DNA of 31,097 nucleotides from Welwitschia mirabilis (taxonomy: Eukaryota > Gnetophyta > Gnetopsida > Welwitschiales). Within the stretch, counting starts at the first letter, position 1, and every line of letters begins with the position of its first letter. The notes under the pieces were generated by a model, which was not told where the DNA came from, searched no databases, and was given only the letters and a program-made list of their open reading frames with translations. The DNA is taken from contig JBOZIK010000001.1 of the NCBI GenBank assembly GCA_051453625.1, forward strand, positions 250,795,040 to 250,826,136, in the 5' to 3' direction. Both the position numbers and the translations under genes were made by a program. Shown here piece by piece: positions 1 through 10,197 of the stretch.

Positions 1-862
1 TTTTATATCTATGAAACAAAGACTAAATACAAATTCATTAGAGGTAGATATATAGCTGAGAATAGGTATTATTAGAGGAAGGCTCAATGAACATCATACT
101 ATAGACTTAAGGAAAAATTTTTAAAAATATATAAGAGATGTATAGAAATAACTTACTATGAAATATTTGTATTTCTTTGCAATTTGAAATTATGTAAATG
201 TGACTTTGCATAACTGCTAATATACAAACTCTTATTTACCTACATTCATTTAACTCACTAATTCCACATTAAATGTTTACTATCCATGAAATAGCTATAT
301 TAATTCTACTATCACCTAGATACTTACTAATCTATTTTATTTTATTAGCTGGCTAGGCTAGATGGAATCTCCTCATGAATTGATGTGTACTATTTTATTA
401 TTTTTGAGCATGCAAAAGGACTAGCTCTTAATTTGAATGGTGATATCATCATTAATTCCTTAATTTTGTATATCTTAATTTAGTAAAAGATAATATTCAT
501 GGTGGAATAAGTTTAATAACATGTTAGAATAACTAAGCAAAGGTTGATGGAGGTGGAATTAGCCATTCAACGTCACGAGGTATCATACAATTAGATGATA
601 TAATAGTTCATGTGAGGATAGGACATGATCTTAGTGAAGGATTACTTATAATATGAATTACTGTTAATAACATAATAGTTAATATTTACTAATAAAATTA
701 AGCCTCTTTCTATTTTAGACAATATAAATAAAAGGTAGGGAACAAAAGTAATCACTTAATATATGAGATGATGCATATATATCTTTAATAATAAATCTAA
801 ATAAGTCTACTTGATTCCTAAATAAATAGTAACATAGTAAGACTCCTTTTCTATTTAGAGCA
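1..862. other. AT-rich stretch, nothing recognised
   Basis: No open reading frame of note, no RNA gene, no LTR-like ends and no readable transposon motif were seen on either strand. It is probably old repeat DNA or spacer. Confidence 0.5.
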
Positions 863-872
863 NNNNNNNNNN
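863..872. other. Assembly gap (10 N)
   Basis: Ten consecutive N. A round-number run like this usually marks a scaffold gap of unknown true size, so flanking sequence should not be assumed contiguous. Confidence 0.95.
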
Positions 873-2950
873 TTACATAGTTTTTTTATATGTTTCTTTA
901 AATGATAGAGATGATAATTATTATTTGATAATAAAAAATCTCTTAAAAAATCATTAAAGTGATGAAAAATTCTATCCTTCTTACCCTTGTAAAAGCTTCT
1001 AAGAGTTCCTTTCTTATTTATCATCATTATCTCCTCATTTATTCATAGACTCTTCATGTTAAGAAATATACAAATTCTTATAGAAATATTTTACGTTATT
1101 ATAAAAATATCTTTCCCCTTTCTTAAAGGAGTTTTTTTTCATTATCTCTTATTTATCTTCTTTACAGAAATTCATGGAATGCATCCTTCAAAATGAAATC
1201 CCCCTATTATTTTAGACATTTGGGCTTAATCCAAACATGGATTGTGAAAATGAGATGGTGATAAAAATAGGATAGATAATGGAACTAATCTATTTGTAAT
1301 AAGAGCAAATAGAAAATGTGAAAATAGTGGTGTAAGTAAGAGTTATGCATGACCACAGGTAGCTTCATGACAAAATGTAAGAACATCGCTCTATACTTAT
1401 AGATGTGAGGGTAAATCTAGAATGTTGATTACTCAATTCTAATGGAGGATTAAGATTTATGATGAAATTAGTCAATCTAAAATGAATGTATGTTTTCTTT
1501 AACATGACATGACTTGTATGAAAATCATTTTTATCTCTGTCTTTCAAGAAGGAAATTTATTATTATTTTGAAAAATAAAGTGAATCGTACACTAAGAGTA
1601 GTTATATTTTATTTTTTATTTTTTATAATTTTTATGTACTATTTTTACTTAATTTAACATGTATTTAAGAACTTAATATTTCCTTCATAGGATTAAAGAC
1701 TAATCACTAAAAGTAACAAGCTTTCTATGGTAATTTCTAATCATCCAAAAGTAAGAAACTTGTAATATTTTTAATTAGGTGTAATCCCTACTTGTTTATA
1801 AGGTAAATTAACTTATTCTAATAAATTAATAAAATGAATAAAAAGGCACATAAATTAATGATTTTGATGAACTTAGATAACTTTACATTTTAGAAATTTA
1901 TGATACATAAGATTTTGTACTTGTTATGATAACATATAATAATAATTCATAATATATGTGATAGTATTGTTTAGTTGTGTTATTCTTTAGGCTTATCACT
2001 GACATGAAAGATAACTTTCTCAAAACAAGAAAGTTCCCCCTAACTTGCATTTATTATTTTTATGCTTGTACCAATGAAATATTCTTTTTCAAAGTAAATC
2101 ATCTTTACATGTTGCATCAGTATTTATGAAGATGAAATGCATTTTTTAGGTTTTAAATTATCTTTTGAATTTTTAAGCTTGAATTTTAAGAACTTTCCTT
2201 TTGAGATTTTGAGCTTTGTCTTTTAGAGCTCATCTTTTTAATTTTGGAGATTGGATTTTTTTTCCTTTAAATTTTTAACTTCTTATGTCAATCTAGTAAT
2301 ACAATGGAATAACCAAATTAATCCCTTCTCCTTCAGTGTTAAGTTACCCTTAGCTTTAAGTTATTGTTCTTAACATCCGAAAGTGCAACGTAGTTTATCA
2401 TGACCTAATACATGATTTTAGTTCATTCAAATGTTAATCTAATGGTACAATAGAATAACTAGATTATTTCATCTTCACACAGCCCCTCAAGTCTCCTTTA
2501 ACATCATGGTTTTGTTTAGTTTTGGAATCTGCTATTAACCCTATCCTACGAAGCATAATGTAGTGTAATATGACATTAGAATTTAGGGGTGAATATCGAG
2601 TCCAAGAAGTGCATAACATAACGAGAAAAAATTTAGTATCAAGAGATAGTTCTCTTAATCCATTCATTCTTCAATTAGGTAAGTAGTGAGATATACCTAA
2701 GAGATTGACATCTCACAAATAAACAAAATGCATGTACTTGTTATAAATTTACTTATTAATTAAGATAAATATTAAATATTTACATTATCAAAATTTACTT
2801 CTTATATGATACCAATTTTAACTCTAATTCGTAACCCTAATTGAACAGTTGTGGAAGAGGCTCAATAGGAGATAAATCTCATGAAGGAATGATGATTTAG
2901 CTGTGCAGTTAAGATATTTGAATAAAATCTGCAGTGTTAGGATTGCTACA
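873..2950. other. AT-rich stretch, nothing recognised
   Basis: Short open frames exist (for example minus strand 1365-1547 and 2464-2667), but they have low-complexity AT-driven composition and no family motif. A pair of similar phrases near 2290 and 2440 (both reading 'aatctaRtRRtacaatRgaataac') hints at an old local duplication of about 150 bp spacing. No gene is supported. Confidence 0.4.
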
Positions 2951-3509
2951 CAGTTCGTAGAGGTAAGGTGTCTAAGTTCTAAATTTTCATATGCTTAAGG
3001 GAGGAGGTACAACACAAAATAGAGCACAGCAGAGGGGATGAGGCATTGTTTTTATAGAAATTTTTTGTTGTTGGAGGAAGGGAAAATGATGAAATGTGGT
3101 TTTGTAACACATATGATCAAAAAAATAGAAGACGCTGAGTGATCTAGAAAGATGGCATTTTCTGGGAAGAAGGTGCACACAACTAATCTTGAAAGAACGT
3201 GCTCGCTAAAAAGGAGAATGTACTATATTTTGTAATTAAATGCAAGATTTTTTTCAAAACGGAGGAAGTGGGAACAAGAATAAAATCTTAATCAATGTTC
3301 TTTTATCTCTTATTCTTGTCAAGTCACGCTCTGCCAGTGTTTACATAGCATCTACCCAGCTTAATCATCACATGATTCCTCTTGTTTCTCACACGTGTCT
3401 TGCCCTTATTCATGCCCTTTTTTTTAAAAAATATTAAAAGTTTGAAACGGTGCATTCAAGACTCATATAGCTGCACCCTCATGGCGGCCACGCAGCACCC
3501 TCGTGCGGC
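2951..3509. other. GC-richer patch without an identified gene
   Basis: Composition shifts to noticeably more G and C than the flanks. Near its right end it contains an imperfect duplication: GCACCCTCATGGCGGC at 3473-3488 and GCACCCTCGTGCGGC at 3495-3509. Open frames on both strands (65 codons at 3240 plus, 63 codons at 2987 minus) show no recognisable domain. It could be part of an unrecognised LTR, a gene remnant or a transposon leader. Confidence 0.35.
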
Positions 3510-3782
3510 TTGTCTTGTAACCCATGTGGCTTCTATGATTATACCTTCTTAGAAGGAAGCCAAGCAACTCATGTGGAGAAAGAACATTCAGGTGGTGACT
3601 TTGATGGTTATAATGGCATTTTGGCTAAAGTTTACCATCAAGAACATCTTCATGAGGAACAAAAAGATCAAACCTACATCCGTGCTTACATTGGAAAGGA
3701 AAATACAGTATTTAAGATGATGTTCTTTCAGTTGGTAAAAGATGAAGGCATTAGGTTTAAGGTGTTAAGATGTCAATTTTAA
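3510..3782 (+). CDS. Hypothetical 90-codon open frame, unidentified
   Basis: An open frame runs from the first codon after a duplicated GC-rich motif to a TAA at 3780. It has no ATG at its 5' end (the first codon is TTG), so it may be the tail of a longer broken frame. The product would be acidic to mixed, rich in His, Glu and Asp in the middle (around residues 20-50, e.g. HQEHLHEEQ) and more hydrophobic near the end. Its composition is less AT-biased than the surroundings, which favours a once-coding origin over chance. I do not recognise the family, and no neighbour explains it. It could be a decayed transposon protein or an exon of a lost gene. Confidence 0.2.
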   Translation: MSCNPCGFYDYTFLEGSQATHVEKEHSGGDFDGYNGILAKVYHQEHLHEEQKDQTYIRAYIGKENTVFKMMFFQLVKDEGIRFKVLRCQF

Positions 3783-3924
3783 TTCAAACTAGTGCTATAA
3801 GGCATGTGGTTAAGACATTTCTTTGTAAAATGGAGGGTTGTAGGCTTGATTTTAGATTGTTTCATTTTAGAACAATAACTATAATTATAAAAGAAAATGC
3901 AAACGAGATTCACTTTCAATATGT

Positions 3925-4030
3925 TGGTCATCCATAGTGTAGTGGTTGAGGATGTAGTAAAGTATGTAAAAGGTTACAAGTTTGACTCTTGAAACACCTT
4001 GTGTGAAAATGCCTTCTTTTAAAACATTTA
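3925..4030 (+). mobile_element. tRNA-derived SINE-like remnant
   Basis: Two RNA polymerase III promoter-like boxes occur in the right order and spacing. An A-box-like stretch TAGTGTAGTGGTTGAGG lies at 3935-3951 and a B-box-like stretch at 3978-3989 (AGTTTGACTCT, against the tRNA consensus GGTTCRANTCC). A phrase CTTGTGTGAAAATG follows, then a T-rich end at about 4014-4020, an arrangement typical of plant tRNA-derived SINEs. The part between the boxes cannot fold as a good tRNA cloverleaf, so this is not a working tRNA gene. Exact ends and target duplications were not identified. Confidence 0.42.
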
Positions 4031-4500
4031 AATAATTGTCATTTTAATTAATTATTATTAAAAATGTTATAGATATTAACTTTTTTATTTAAGCTATTAA
4101 TTTAAAAATAATTTGTCTCCATCTTATTTTATTGTGAAACGAAATTCTTCCAAGGTAATTATAACTCTCGTCTTAGTATGGTTCTTCGCTCCATAATACT
4201 TCAAATATCCATATTTTCATATATAAAAATAACCTATTACAAGAAATGATGAAATAATGATTAATTCAAATACTGACCTAGTAATTATATTAAAAATATG
4301 AAATAATGATACTTCTATAAAATCAATGATCTTTAATAATTATTCTATCAAATTATACTAAAGACTTTACAATCTGAATATACAAGTTTTTAACAATAAA
4401 ATCTGAAATTTGTCACATCAATAATGAAAATATAGAGAGTTTTTTAATATCTAAATTTGTTACATATGTTATTACAAGTTCAAGAAGGTATAACCAAAAA
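4031..4500. other. AT-rich stretch, nothing recognised
   Basis: Only AT-rich sequence with no frame, repeat or motif I can assign. It may belong to the internal region of the minus-strand family C remnant that follows. Confidence 0.35.
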
Positions 4501-4534
4501 TATACATGATCTAAATTGAAAAGTATTCTCAAGA

Positions 4535-4738
4535 TCATAAATAATACATCTCTAAGAATTTAAGATTTAAAACAGGATCACAAGTTTCACTCCAAAATAA
4601 TTTCTTGACATAAACTAAAAAAGATAATCTCCACTTCTCTATGACCTCTTCAACAATTAAGATCCCATTTTTCCACCTATTCACATAAGAATATGTAGTG
4701 AGAACCACAAAGATTTCATAGCTCTTAGTGTGATCCAT
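4535..4738 (-). pseudogene. Start of an unidentified retroelement ORF (family C)
   Basis: A 67-codon frame opens with MDHTKSYEIFVVLTTYSY and is followed by Trp-, Lys- and Glu-rich sequence around residues 22-37. Its first eight residues match the start of a 38-codon frame at 14299-14415 (MDHARNYE), and the DNA upstream of both shares the family C LTR segments. A conserved start codon and N-terminus downstream of an LTR suggest the beginning of gag, but no zinc knuckle or capsid motif is visible. It is too short to be intact. Confidence 0.3.
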
Positions 4739-4879
4739 GCAAGACAGAATAAAGATTGAAGGATTCTAAGTCTCAAGATAGATAAGGTAAGAATTAAGAA
4801 TTTTAAATGATGAAAGAAATAATATGAGAATACTTAGTTTTTCTATTAATTTTTTATATATATAATTTTCATTTTCCTC

Positions 4880-5082
4880 TACTGTCTCACTTGGTGATCT
4901 ATGGGGTTCATTGCCTAATTCAATGATCTGTGGATTTCTTATATTCTCCTACTCCACTACCTCATTCGATGATCTGTGGAGCCTACTACCTCATTCGATG
5001 ATCTGTGGTTCTATCAATCCCACTACCTCATTCAGCGATTTATTGGTTTTTACATTTTATCACCTCCTTTAACGATCTATGA
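4880..5082 (-). repeat. Degenerate tandem repeat, about six units of roughly 25-30 bp
   Basis: The plus-strand unit is close to CTACCTCATTCGATGATCTG followed by TGG. Clear units lie at 4951-4979 and 4980-5009. Weaker ones lie at 4880-4909, 4910-4933, 5019-5046 and about 5058-5082. It sits inside the family C remnant downstream of the TATA box and has no counterpart in the plus-strand copy at 13.5 kb, so it expanded in this copy or was lost there. Confidence 0.7.
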
Positions 5083-5546
5083 AATACTCATTTCCATAAG
5101 ATCATAAGAATCCAAGATATCATAAGAAGTATGAGCAAGATATATCAATAAAAACTTAGATTCTCAACAAGAATAACTTGGATTACATTCTCATTTAATT
5201 TCCTAAATATTTTCTAAGAAGATCTATTAGAAACTAGAACTCATCATCAAGATTACAAATTTATTGAGAAGTAGTAACATGAACACCTAAATAATATTAA
5301 TATCATTGCAAAAAAAAAAAAAAGTGACAAACAGAATTGTGTATAAAGATGCATACAAGAATAGGACCATTTGAGGATACAAGAATTAAAGGGGATCATA
5401 CCTAAATTTGAATGTAATGTCTGAAGACTTTAAGGCTCTTTTAGGATTTCAAAACTCCAAGGCTTTTGAAGCTCCAAGATTGAATTTACCAAGATTTAAT
5501 AATAAAGGATTCTTCAAAGATATGAAAATACAAGGAGAAGGAAGTC

Positions 5547-5556
5547 CTATTTATAG
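5547..5556 (-). promoter_or_regulatory. TATA-box-like element of the family C LTR
   Basis: On the minus strand this reads CTATAAATAG, followed about 10 bases later by the C/T-rich phrase GACTTCCTTCTCC. The plus-strand copy has the same arrangement at 13690-13712 (CTATAAATAAGACCCTCTTCC). Conservation between two otherwise diverged copies supports a core promoter. Confidence 0.5.
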
Positions 5557-5810
5557 TAAGAGGATGTGGGGATATGAAAAGATATGAGGATGTGAAGAGA
5601 TACCATCATGAAAAAAACGTAGTAATGATTCCATAACCTTAAATTATTACATTACCTGGTCAATCAATATGGATCTCGTAAAGGAGTTGTGGATACTATT
5701 GTATGAACATCCAATGTTGGATATCTTATACGTAGACCTGTTGAAGTAGTTCAACATATATTTGTACGTAAAACAAATTGTGGCACTACACAAGGGATAA
5801 TATTTCATCA

Positions 5811-7269
5811 TAATAGTAATTACTTATTTTGCAAAATAATAATCATTCAAAAGATGCCTACAAGGATTAAGTTCTTTAACATAAGCACAAGGAAGACAAG
5901 TTAGTCATAATATATAATCTCTTCAAATTCAAAATAGTCATTACTAATAACTCCATAAATCAAGCAAAAAAACAAAATTTCAAGAGCATGCCACTAATTT
6001 TATCATGATAAGAAAGAGAATTTAATTGTACCTTAATCAAGATGATGTATTTAGAAATAATGTTTAAAGAATAACATCAAAAATTTTTATCACCTCTAAA
6101 TATCCAGCTATTTTATAATAATTCCTTTTAGCCTGCAAGACATTAAATTAGAATATATTATTTGCTTTATTTACTAAAATAATAAACAATTTTTAGGCTA
6201 ATTTTTATATCTTGAAAATTATGACATGACAAAATGTTTTCAAGAATATGCTTATAATGGAAGGCTTGTGTTCTTTATTTTTAGATATCATTATTTTATA
6301 ATCTTTATTTCTAATTTATTTTAGTTTACTTAGGTAAATATCCATAAATTATAAACCTATATTGAGATTATGATTAAGATGTTTGATGCTTTGAAGTTCT
6401 TTATGTTCTATTTTAATAAGAAATTAATATAATTTTTCAAAAATGAACCTATAAGAGACATTATGATAGAGGTTTTATAGGAATTTCAATAAGACTAGAG
6501 AGCACTATTAAGGTGGAAAAACTATAAATATTTCCTGTTTTTTGTAAAATTTGCTTCATTTCATAGCTAGTAACTTTTACTTAATCATTTGTTTATGGCT
6601 GATATGTAGTTATAACTTTATGTATGATACTACATTTCTTCATGATACTATCTATTATTCTATTGGAAAAATAAATGAACATTTCATTAATAATTACTTT
6701 AGAATGGACAAAGTAGATTAAATGTTTGTTTTAAAATCCTAACAACCACTCCAACATCATCTATTCTAGTTAGAATAGCTTTGCATCACTTACTAATATA
6801 ATCAACATGAATTAATCTATATAAATATTTAAAAAATGGATGAAATATAAATATTTAAAAGATGGATGAAATAAACTAACTTAGACTATACTGCATACAC
6901 AAAATGGTTAGTTTTCTATAATGGTAAAATGAGTGCTATATTTTTTATTCCAGATGTTCCTAAGTATTAATATTTATTACAAGATTTTTAATCTTAATAA
7001 GCATCTTTAAAATGAGTTGACACATATAATCTATAATGTAAAATCTTGTGAGCAATTTTTTCCCCTAAAAATATAACTATGACAAACTCCATCATGTGCT
7101 AACTTTAAAACATTCAAATCTTTAGATTGTGGAATTCATCTATAAATGATTTAATTATGGACTTATTTAAATAACTAAGGATCATCATAGAAATATGTAT
7201 TTATATCATTTAAGAAATGTTTCCTATCTTTAATATTTCAATGATTAGACAATTTATGAGTAACAAGAT
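5811..7269. other. AT-rich stretch between remnants, unassigned
   Basis: Heavily decayed AT-rich DNA left of the Copia element. Two near-identical adjacent 26-28-bp segments occur at about 6822-6845 and 6846-6871 (both containing TAAATATTTAAAARATGGATGA). I tried to read retroelement domains on both strands and saw nothing convincing. Confidence 0.4.
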
Positions 7270-7402
7270 TGTAATAACAATAATTAATAGTAATTAAAGA
7301 AATAAATTTATAATGTATTTATATTATTTAAATTGCCACATAACAAGTCATACTATTACATTATATCTTAAGAAAATTTATTATTCCTTAATGATACTAG
7401 CA
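7270..7402 (-). repeat. 3' LTR of the Copia element (133 bp)
   Basis: On the minus strand it begins TGCTAGTATCATTAAGGAAT directly after the polypurine tract and ends TTATTGTTATTACA. It aligns along its length to the 5' LTR at 19265-19394 and to a third LTR at 20443-20575, which is also 133 bp. It has canonical TG...CA ends. Confidence 0.75.
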
Positions 7403-7416
7403 TTCTTCCCCATAAT
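7403..7416 (-). other. Polypurine tract of the Copia element
   Basis: The minus strand reads TTATGGGGAAGAA immediately before the TG of the 3' LTR. The second copy has GTGGGAAA at the same place (20576-20585). Such a purine run primes plus-strand DNA synthesis in LTR retrotransposons. Confidence 0.6.
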
Positions 7417-7640
7417 AGTGAGTGAAGGACTCAATAGTGAAATAAAGTTTTTAAATGTTTTTGCATTTAAAAATTTTATAAACCCATTAGTAGGATTCAA
7501 TGCAAACTTAATATAGAAAATTTTAAATCAACCAACAATATAGTTATCATGTATAGCAAAAATATGCATTTTTAAGAATGGTCAATCTTCCTTCTAGTGA
7601 TAGGATTTTTTATGGATTGTATTGTGACTTCATTATTAAA
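7403..7640 (-). pseudogene. Copia RNase H C-terminus, decayed
   Basis: This is the last domain of Copia pol, which degrades the RNA of the RNA/DNA hybrid during reverse transcription. Near 7620-7580 one minus-strand frame reads IKNPITRRKIDHS, resembling the conserved 'KNP...RTKHI' segment. After a frame change the end reads NPTNGFIKFLNAKTFKNFIS and then LLSPSLTIMGKN, in the place of the terminal 'ADIFTKPL' region. It stops just before the polypurine tract, as expected. A second diverged copy at 20576-20795 reads NSTNDFIILLNVKEI in the same place. Several stops and at least one frameshift show it is not functional. Confidence 0.7.
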
Positions 7641-8099
7641 ACAAATAATGAGTTTCTAAACATTACTTCATAATTTCACAAGTCGATTTTGAATATTAAG
7701 TACTTTCTTTATTAAGATCCTAATGCTTATTTTTCATAATAAATCTCAAAGCATGGTCTTATTTCATGCTTGCTAATGAAATAATAATAGATCATGTAAT
7801 CAATCTTGAACTTACTTAAAACTAAATACCACTATAAGAGAATTTATCTTGGACAATAAGTTATTTATCAAGATGCTAAGGTATTAAACCTAAATCTCTT
7901 ATTTTCTTAAGATACCAAAGAACCTAGAGAAAATATCCCATATAATACTTATTTGGTTTCATTAAGAATCATGAAAGAAAATTTACTATCATCTAAATAT
8001 ATAGTCAAATGTTAGTTACATATTATAACTTTCCAATAATTTTCCAAATCTGTGTATACAAGTTCATACATTATGATCTTCATATATTCTATGTTCTAA

Positions 8100-8880
8100 G
8101 TTCCATAGAATCACATCATCTTTTATATATTTAAGTTGATACTTATCAAGTATCTCATCTAAGTATTTTTCTTAAGATGCCTAAGTCATTCTATTCTTCT
8201 TTACCATCTTCATTCCAAGATAATGATGTATTTTAATTATATTTTATGGCTTCAAGTTCCAATCTAAAGATCCTTAAAAACCTGATAATATATCCTCATT
8301 TTTTAGCTTTATAGCACATATTCCACATAGAAAGAGAGAGATATCATAGGCTCTATTTCATTAAACTTTACAAAAGTGATTCACATAGTGAGATGAGTGT
8401 TGAAAACCATCATCTTGTATGAAATTAGTTAGTACCTCGTATTAAAACCTAGGTGATGGCTCTAATTTATACAATGGATTAATCAATTTATACACATTCC
8501 TAGAATTAATTTTAAAATTTTCTAATTTATTCATACAAATTATAGGATGTAGAGTTTTATGCAAAACTATAGATTTTACATAAATTTAATACAATTTCCA
8601 CTCTTTCCATACTATCATATGTAATAGAATACAAAATATTTTCATGCTAGAAGGAGAAGTAAATAGTTCTTCATAGTTAATCACTATGAAAAACCTAAAA
8701 AACCAATCCTTGTGTTACATTTATCAATAATTACATCATCTTCTCTTTTAGTCTTTTGATAATCCCTTTAATGTATTAAAAACTTTAGAAATAATTCTTA
8801 TCTTACATTTATTAATAGTTCCACTGTTTTTCTTATGGTTGTAGAGATCCAACTTAAACCCACTATATTCTAAGCATCTA
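8100..8880 (-). pseudogene. Copia reverse transcriptase, decayed and catalytically dead
   Basis: Minus-strand motifs appear in the family order. At 8850-8750 is LYNHKKNSGTINKCKIRIIS, then KVFNTLKGLSKD, matching the N-terminal 'DGT..KYKARLVAKGF' segment. At 8475-8370 is LYKLEPSPRF, a stop, then YEVLTNFIQDDGFQHS, matching 'LYGLKQ.PR.WY'. At 8329-8318 is YVEY in the place of the catalytic YVDD. At 8229-8117 are HHYLGMKM and KYLDEILDKYQLKYI, matching the 'YFLGIEI...KY...L..F' connection region. Multiple stops and frame changes are present, and both catalytic aspartates are lost. The RT N-terminal part lies next to the gypsy insertion at 9031. Confidence 0.75.
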
Positions 8881-9250
8881 CGGAATACAAAATAATCTTC
8901 TATACTAATCTCTTTAAAATTATACTATACTCATTATTCCTTTCCTATCTCCACTTAGGACAAGTTAATGCTCCTTACATAATACATGGTACATTCTCAT
9001 CATTATTATAATCATATACTAATACACTATTGATGATGGCCAAATTTCCCATCTGTGATAATGATTTTAAGTATTGTTTTAAGTACTCTTAATTAGGTTT
9101 AATAATCAAATTGGTTTTTTTAAATGTCAAGAATAAAAGATAAAAATATGCATAGTTTTGATCAAAAATGAGAAATTTTGGAGGATTTTAAAAGATTATC
9201 CAGATGATTTTCTAGATGAGAAGAGGAGATAACAATGTAGTACAAAATTT

Positions 9251-9433
9251 CCCTATCATTATATTCAATCTACCATCATATTCTACCTACCTCTAGATTT
9301 TACCTACTACTATATTTCATGTACCACTAGATTTCACCTATCACTAGATTCAACAAATCTCAAATGGTAGTTTAAGAGAAGGACAGAACAACCTATCATT
9401 AGATTCTATATACCACCATATTCCACTTACCAT
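9251..9433 (+). repeat. Short tandem repeats in the U3 of the 5' LTR
   Basis: About eight or nine copies of a 15-18-bp unit close to CTACCACTAGATTYCA, in a main block 9251-9351 and a second group 9391-9433. The right LTR carries the same kind of array at 15260-15358 and 15413-15446. The position upstream of the TATA box suggests LTR enhancer repeats; that role is inferred. Confidence 0.7.
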
Positions 9434-9550
9434 TAGAGTCTAAGAAGCCTAAGTGAAAGTAACTAATAAATAATTAGTTTTTTTTTTGTTACTTAAATTG
9501 TAATGGAACCATTCATTTTTGGTTAGAAATCAGAACTACTCATTCAAACA

Positions 9551-9566
9551 TATATAAACCCCCTTA
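9551..9566 (+). promoter_or_regulatory. TATA-box region of the 5' LTR
   Basis: TATATAAACCCCCTTA is kept exactly in the right LTR at 15554-15569 although the surrounding sequence has diverged. It is the likely core promoter for the genomic transcript. Confidence 0.6.
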
Positions 9567-10174
9567 GAAATCCAATTCCTTGTTCTTCTTAGCATTGAAG
9601 TAACTTATCACATTTGAGGATTTTGGATAAAAGATCCATCAACTTGTGAAATAATTTTTCCTTGGTGTCAAGATGTGCTTAGTCCCTTAAGAGACTACTA
9701 TTTTTAAGTGGATGTTTTAAAGTACAATTGGTAATAAAATTAACTTTGTTTTTTTCTCAAATTATCTCTTTGTATCTTCTTATGTGTTATATTAATGTCA
9801 ATTTAATGCTATTCTAGACTAAATCTAGTTTTGATACAGAGAATAAGGACTACATTGGATGACAACAAGTTGGTAAATTGATTACTTTTTTGCATTTAGA
9901 ACATTTTATTTTCATTTTATTTTATTATTATTTTCATTGCATTACATTCTATTCCCTAATTTAAATTACTAATTTTCTTCTTTAATTATTATAAATACTA
10001 AAAATAATTATGTGTCTTTATTTCTAAATGAATTAATCTTCCAAAATTCATTTATTTACTTTAATAGTTTATGAAATTTAATTTATATCCTATAATAATG
10101 TGCATCTTGTGCTAGTACTAGGTAAAATTACTAAAGTAAAGATACAACTTTGATGCATGCCTAAGAGATAACCA

Positions 10175-10197
10175 TTTAGTGTCATGCTTGGAGAAGC
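10175..10197 (+). other. Candidate primer-binding site of the Athila-like element
   Basis: Directly after the LTR comes TTTAGTGTCATGCTTGGAG followed by AAGC. Athila/Tat elements commonly have a TGGCGCC-type site complementary to tRNA-Asp followed by a GGGGAAGC phrase. Most differences here are C-to-T or G-to-A, as decay would give. The assignment rests on position and partial similarity. Confidence 0.4.

Larger units (their letters stand above)
4535..5810 (-). mobile_element. LTR-retrotransposon remnant, family C (LTR plus start of an ORF)
   Basis: Read on the minus strand it starts at 5810 with TGATGAAATATTATCCC, passes a conserved segment GATGGTATCTCTTCACATCC near 5610-5590, and reaches a TATA-box-like CTATAAATAG at 5556-5547. 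About 0.8 kb further on is an ATG at 4738 that opens a frame starting MDHTKSYE. The same elements occur in the same order on the plus strand at 13542-14415 (TGTTGAAATATAAATGC, GATGGTATCTTTTCAT, CTATAAATAAG, MDHARNYE). Two diverged copies with a TG start, TATA box and downstream ORF suggest an LTR, leader and gag-like start. The 3' end of the LTR, the PBS and the superfamily were not resolved. Confidence 0.5.
9031..10174 (+). repeat. 5' LTR of the Athila-like element
   Basis: It begins TGATGATGGCCAA and ends near ATAACCA. It aligns to the right LTR along its length: start TGGCCAA, the U3 repeats, the TATA segment TATATAAACCCCCTTAG, AATTGGTAATAAAATTAA (with a polyadenylation-signal-like AATAAA at 9733) and the closing GATGCATGCCTAAGAGA. 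Substitutions and small indels are frequent, so the insertion is old. Confidence 0.8.

Noticed and set aside
3925-4000. Possible functional tRNA gene
   Set aside because: The B box deviates from consensus and the arms do not pair into a cloverleaf. The SINE interpretation fits better.
4880-5082. Regularly recurring units suggesting a CRISPR array
   Set aside because: The units are degenerate and nearly contiguous without unique spacers of constant length, and the sequence is plant nuclear retrotransposon DNA.
5310-5323. Run of about 14 A as a LINE or SINE poly(A) tail
   Set aside because: No LINE or SINE body lies next to it and no target duplication is visible. It is inside the family C remnant.
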